Below, piece by piece: positions 46,909 to 48,467 of a stretch of DNA of 48,467 nucleotides. The translations under genes and the position numbers were made by a program. Source of the stretch: Chloroflexota bacterium (GTDB lineage: Bacteria > Chloroflexota > Limnocylindria > Limnocylindrales > CSP1-4); the NCBI GenBank assembly GCA_030446555.1, contig JAUJNA010000007.1:99399-147865 (forward strand), in the 5' to 3' direction. The notes under the pieces are model-generated. The model saw nothing but the letters and a program-made list of their open reading frames with translations. It was not told the DNA's origin and searched no databases. The stretch's first letter is position 1; each line of letters opens with the position of its first letter.

Positions 46909-48467
46909 GTGCACACCATCGACGGCGCCATCGTCGTCGCCGCGACCGACCTGGTCGGCTTCCTGGAATGCGAGCACCTGACGAACCTGGAGCGCGCCGC
47001 TCGCGCGGACCTCGTGAAGCGCCCCGAGCGTGAGGATCCCGAGCTGGACATGATCGCTCGCCGCGGACTCGAGCACGAGGCGCGGTACCTGAAGTCCCTC
47101 CGCGAGGCGCAGCAGCGGACGATCGCGGCGATCGCCACGAGGGCCGACCACGAGTCGCAGGGCGAGATGCTCCGGCGCGCAGCCGCCGAGACGCTCGAGG
47201 CGCTCCACCGTGGCGACGACGTCATCTACCAGGCCACGTTCTTCGACGGCCGGTGGCGCGGCCACGCCGACTTCCTGCTGCGCGTCGACACCCCGTCCGC
47301 ACTGGGCTCGTGGAGCTACGAGGTCGCCGACACCAAGCTGGCGCGAAAGGCAAAGGCGAGCGCCGTGCTCCAGCTCTGCTCGTACACGGAGCAGCTGCGC
47401 GAGGTCCAGGGGCTCGAACCGGCACGGATGCACATCGTCCTGGGCGGCAGCGCCATGCAGAGCGTCCCCTTCCGGGTCAAGGACCACATGGCCTACTACC
47501 GCGCCGTCCGGTCGCGGTTCGAGGACGTGGTCTTCGGCGGCGTCCCCGTCGCGTACCCACCGGCGACCACCTACCCCGACCCGGTCGAGCACTGCAGGGT
47601 GTGCCGTTGGAACGGGCCGTGTGTCCAGAAGCGGCGCCACGACGACCACCTCTCGCTGGTGGCGGGCATGGGCCGCAGCCAGACGCGCAAGTTCGTCAAG
47701 AGCGGGATCGACACGGTCGTCGAGCTGTCGCAGCTGCCCTCCGCGGCGCGGGTCCCGCGCATGGGCGGCACGACCCTGGAGCGGCTGCGCGAGCAGGCGC
47801 GCATGCAGGTGGAACAGCGGCGCACGGGAGTCGTCCACTACGAGCTGCTGCCAGTGGAGCCGGAGCGCGGCCTCGCGATGCTGCCACCGCCCTCACCGGG
47901 CGACCTCTTCCTCGACCTGGAGGGCGACCCGTTCGCGACCGACGACGGGCTCGAATACCTGTGGGGCGTGGTCGACCCGATGACCCCCGACGCGGACGGC
48001 CGGCCCGGCTTCCGAGCCTTCTGGGCGCACACCCCACCGGACGAGAAGCGAGCGTTCGAGGAGGTCATCGACCTGATCATGGACAGGCTGACGGTCGACC
48101 CGTCCATGCACGTCTACCACTACGCGGCGTACGAGCCGGCTGTCGTGAAGCGCCTGATGGGCCGCTACGCGACGCGGGAAGACGAGGTCGATCGACTGCT
48201 CCGCGGCGGCGTGTTCGTCGACCTCTACAGCGTCGTCCGCAACGGCGTCCGCGTCTCGCAGGAGTCGTACTCGATCAAGAAGCTGGAGCCGCTGTATCGG
48301 CTCGACCGGGCGGGCGACCTGGCCGACGGCGGCTCGAGCATCCTGGAGTACGAGCGCTGGCTGGAGTCGGGCCGCGAGCACCCGGAGGGCCACAGGGACG
48401 ACGCGATCCTGGAACGCATCCGCGTCTACAACGAGGACGACTGCCGCTCCAACCTGGGCCTGCGCGA
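46909..48467 (+). CDS. TM0106-family RecB-like nuclease (partial, runs off the end)
   Basis: The frame from GTG 46909 stays open to the window end, 519 codons with no stop. It begins with a possible first Fe-S Cys in GFLECEHLTN, then a RecB-type nuclease core: GRWRGHADFLLRVDTP and SYEVADTKLARKAKA (D, then D-x-K). EHCRVCRWNGPC supplies the further Cys ligands of an iron-sulfur staple. A helix-hairpin-helix-like stretch follows (FVKSGIDTVVELSQL), and from about residue 330 an RNase-H-like domain with DLFLDLEGDPF, VYHYAAYEPAVVKRLM and YNEDDCRSNLGLR. TM0106-family proteins usually continue into a helicase, which is beyond the edge. It is 2 bp after the NERD helicase gene. Confidence 0.87.
   Translation, partial: MHTIDGAIVVAATDLVGFLECEHLTNLERAARADLVKRPEREDPELDMIARRGLEHEARYLKSLREAQQRTIAAIATRADHESQGEMLRRAAAETLEALHRGDDVIYQATFFDGRWRGHADFLLRVDTPSALGSWSYEVADTKLARKAKASAVLQLCSYTEQLREVQGLEPARMHIVLGGSAMQSVPFRVKDHMAYYRAVRSRFEDVVFGGVPVAYPPATTYPDPVEHCRVCRWNGPCVQKRRHDDHLSLVAGMGRSQTRKFVKSGIDTVVELSQLPSAARVPRMGGTTLERLREQARMQVEQRRTGVVHYELLPVEPERGLAMLPPPSPGDLFLDLEGDPFATDDGLEYLWGVVDPMTPDADGRPGFRAFWAHTPPDEKRAFEEVIDLIMDRLTVDPSMHVYHYAAYEPAVVKRLMGRYATREDEVDRLLRGGVFVDLYSVVRNGVRVSQESYSIKKLEPLYRLDRAGDLADGGSSILEYERWLESGREHPEGHRDDAILERIRVYNEDDCRSNLGLR

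Overview
The window is very GC-rich, almost fully coding DNA from a free-living bacterium. It carries a Chloroflexus-type LDH-like malate dehydrogenase, an F420/FMN luciferase-like oxidoreductase, a tripartite tricarboxylate transporter, a DUF2079 protein and large secreted subtilases. This mix fits Chloroflexota (Limnocylindria-like) best, with Actinomycetota second. The lineage is an inference; no rRNA, tRNA, plasmid, phage or transposase gene was seen.

Layout. 1-4.4 kb: tail of an unknown gene, a MocR-type regulator whose PLP-binding residues look lost, and a tryptophanase translationally coupled to a membrane-anchored protein of unknown function. 4.7-12.1 kb: a tightly packed minus-strand run (Mo-cofactor oxidoreductase, methyltransferase, SDR epimerase, DUF2079 membrane protein, GT2-DUF2064 fusion, broken nucleoside phosphorylase), with nearly every junction a start/stop overlap. 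12.4-17.5 kb: cystathionine gamma-synthase/lyase divergent from mdh, a cytidylate-kinase-like protein, an MFS exporter and an Lgt-like membrane protein. 17.6-20.6 kb: a 1021-residue secreted subtilase. 20.8-24.8 kb: a cupin, a lipoprotein ORF carrying a duplicated mmsA leader, mmsA itself, and an HTH-PD-(D/E)XK-like protein. 25.0-29.7 kb: tctA, tctB, tctC and a dihydropyrimidinase/hydantoinase. 29.9-33.0 kb: a second subtilase and a PRC-barrel-like gene, both frameshifted. 33.1-39.4 kb: zinc-ribbon membrane protein, LLM oxidoreductase, GrpB, a second HTH-PD-(D/E)XK-like protein, a beta-ureidopropionase-type amidohydrolase and a secreted sulfatase. 39.4-45.15 kb: a repeat-rich zone with seven copies of a REP-like element next to assorted tandem repeats, frameshifted Gly-rich, SpoIID-like and PQQ-sugar-dehydrogenase genes, a small XRE protein and a cold-shock gene. 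45.2-48.5 kb: a NERD-UvrD helicase followed directly by a TM0106-family RecB-like nuclease that runs off the end.

Metabolic theme. Hydantoinase/dihydropyrimidinase, beta-ureidopropionase and CoA-acylating (methyl)malonate-semialdehyde dehydrogenase are three of the steps of reductive pyrimidine (uracil/thymine) or hydantoin catabolism. The TctABC importer is in the same transcriptional direction as the hydantoinase, and a flavin/F420 oxidoreductase lies nearby. The genes are scattered over 15 kb rather than in one operon, so joint function is inferred.

Several genes (nucleoside phosphorylase, second subtilase, PRC-barrel, Gly-rich, SpoIID-like, PQQ dehydrogenase) need one to four frameshifts to give a normal protein. 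Some shifts lie at short G/C runs while protein motifs stay well conserved. Assembly error and recent decay are both possible and should be separated with reads.
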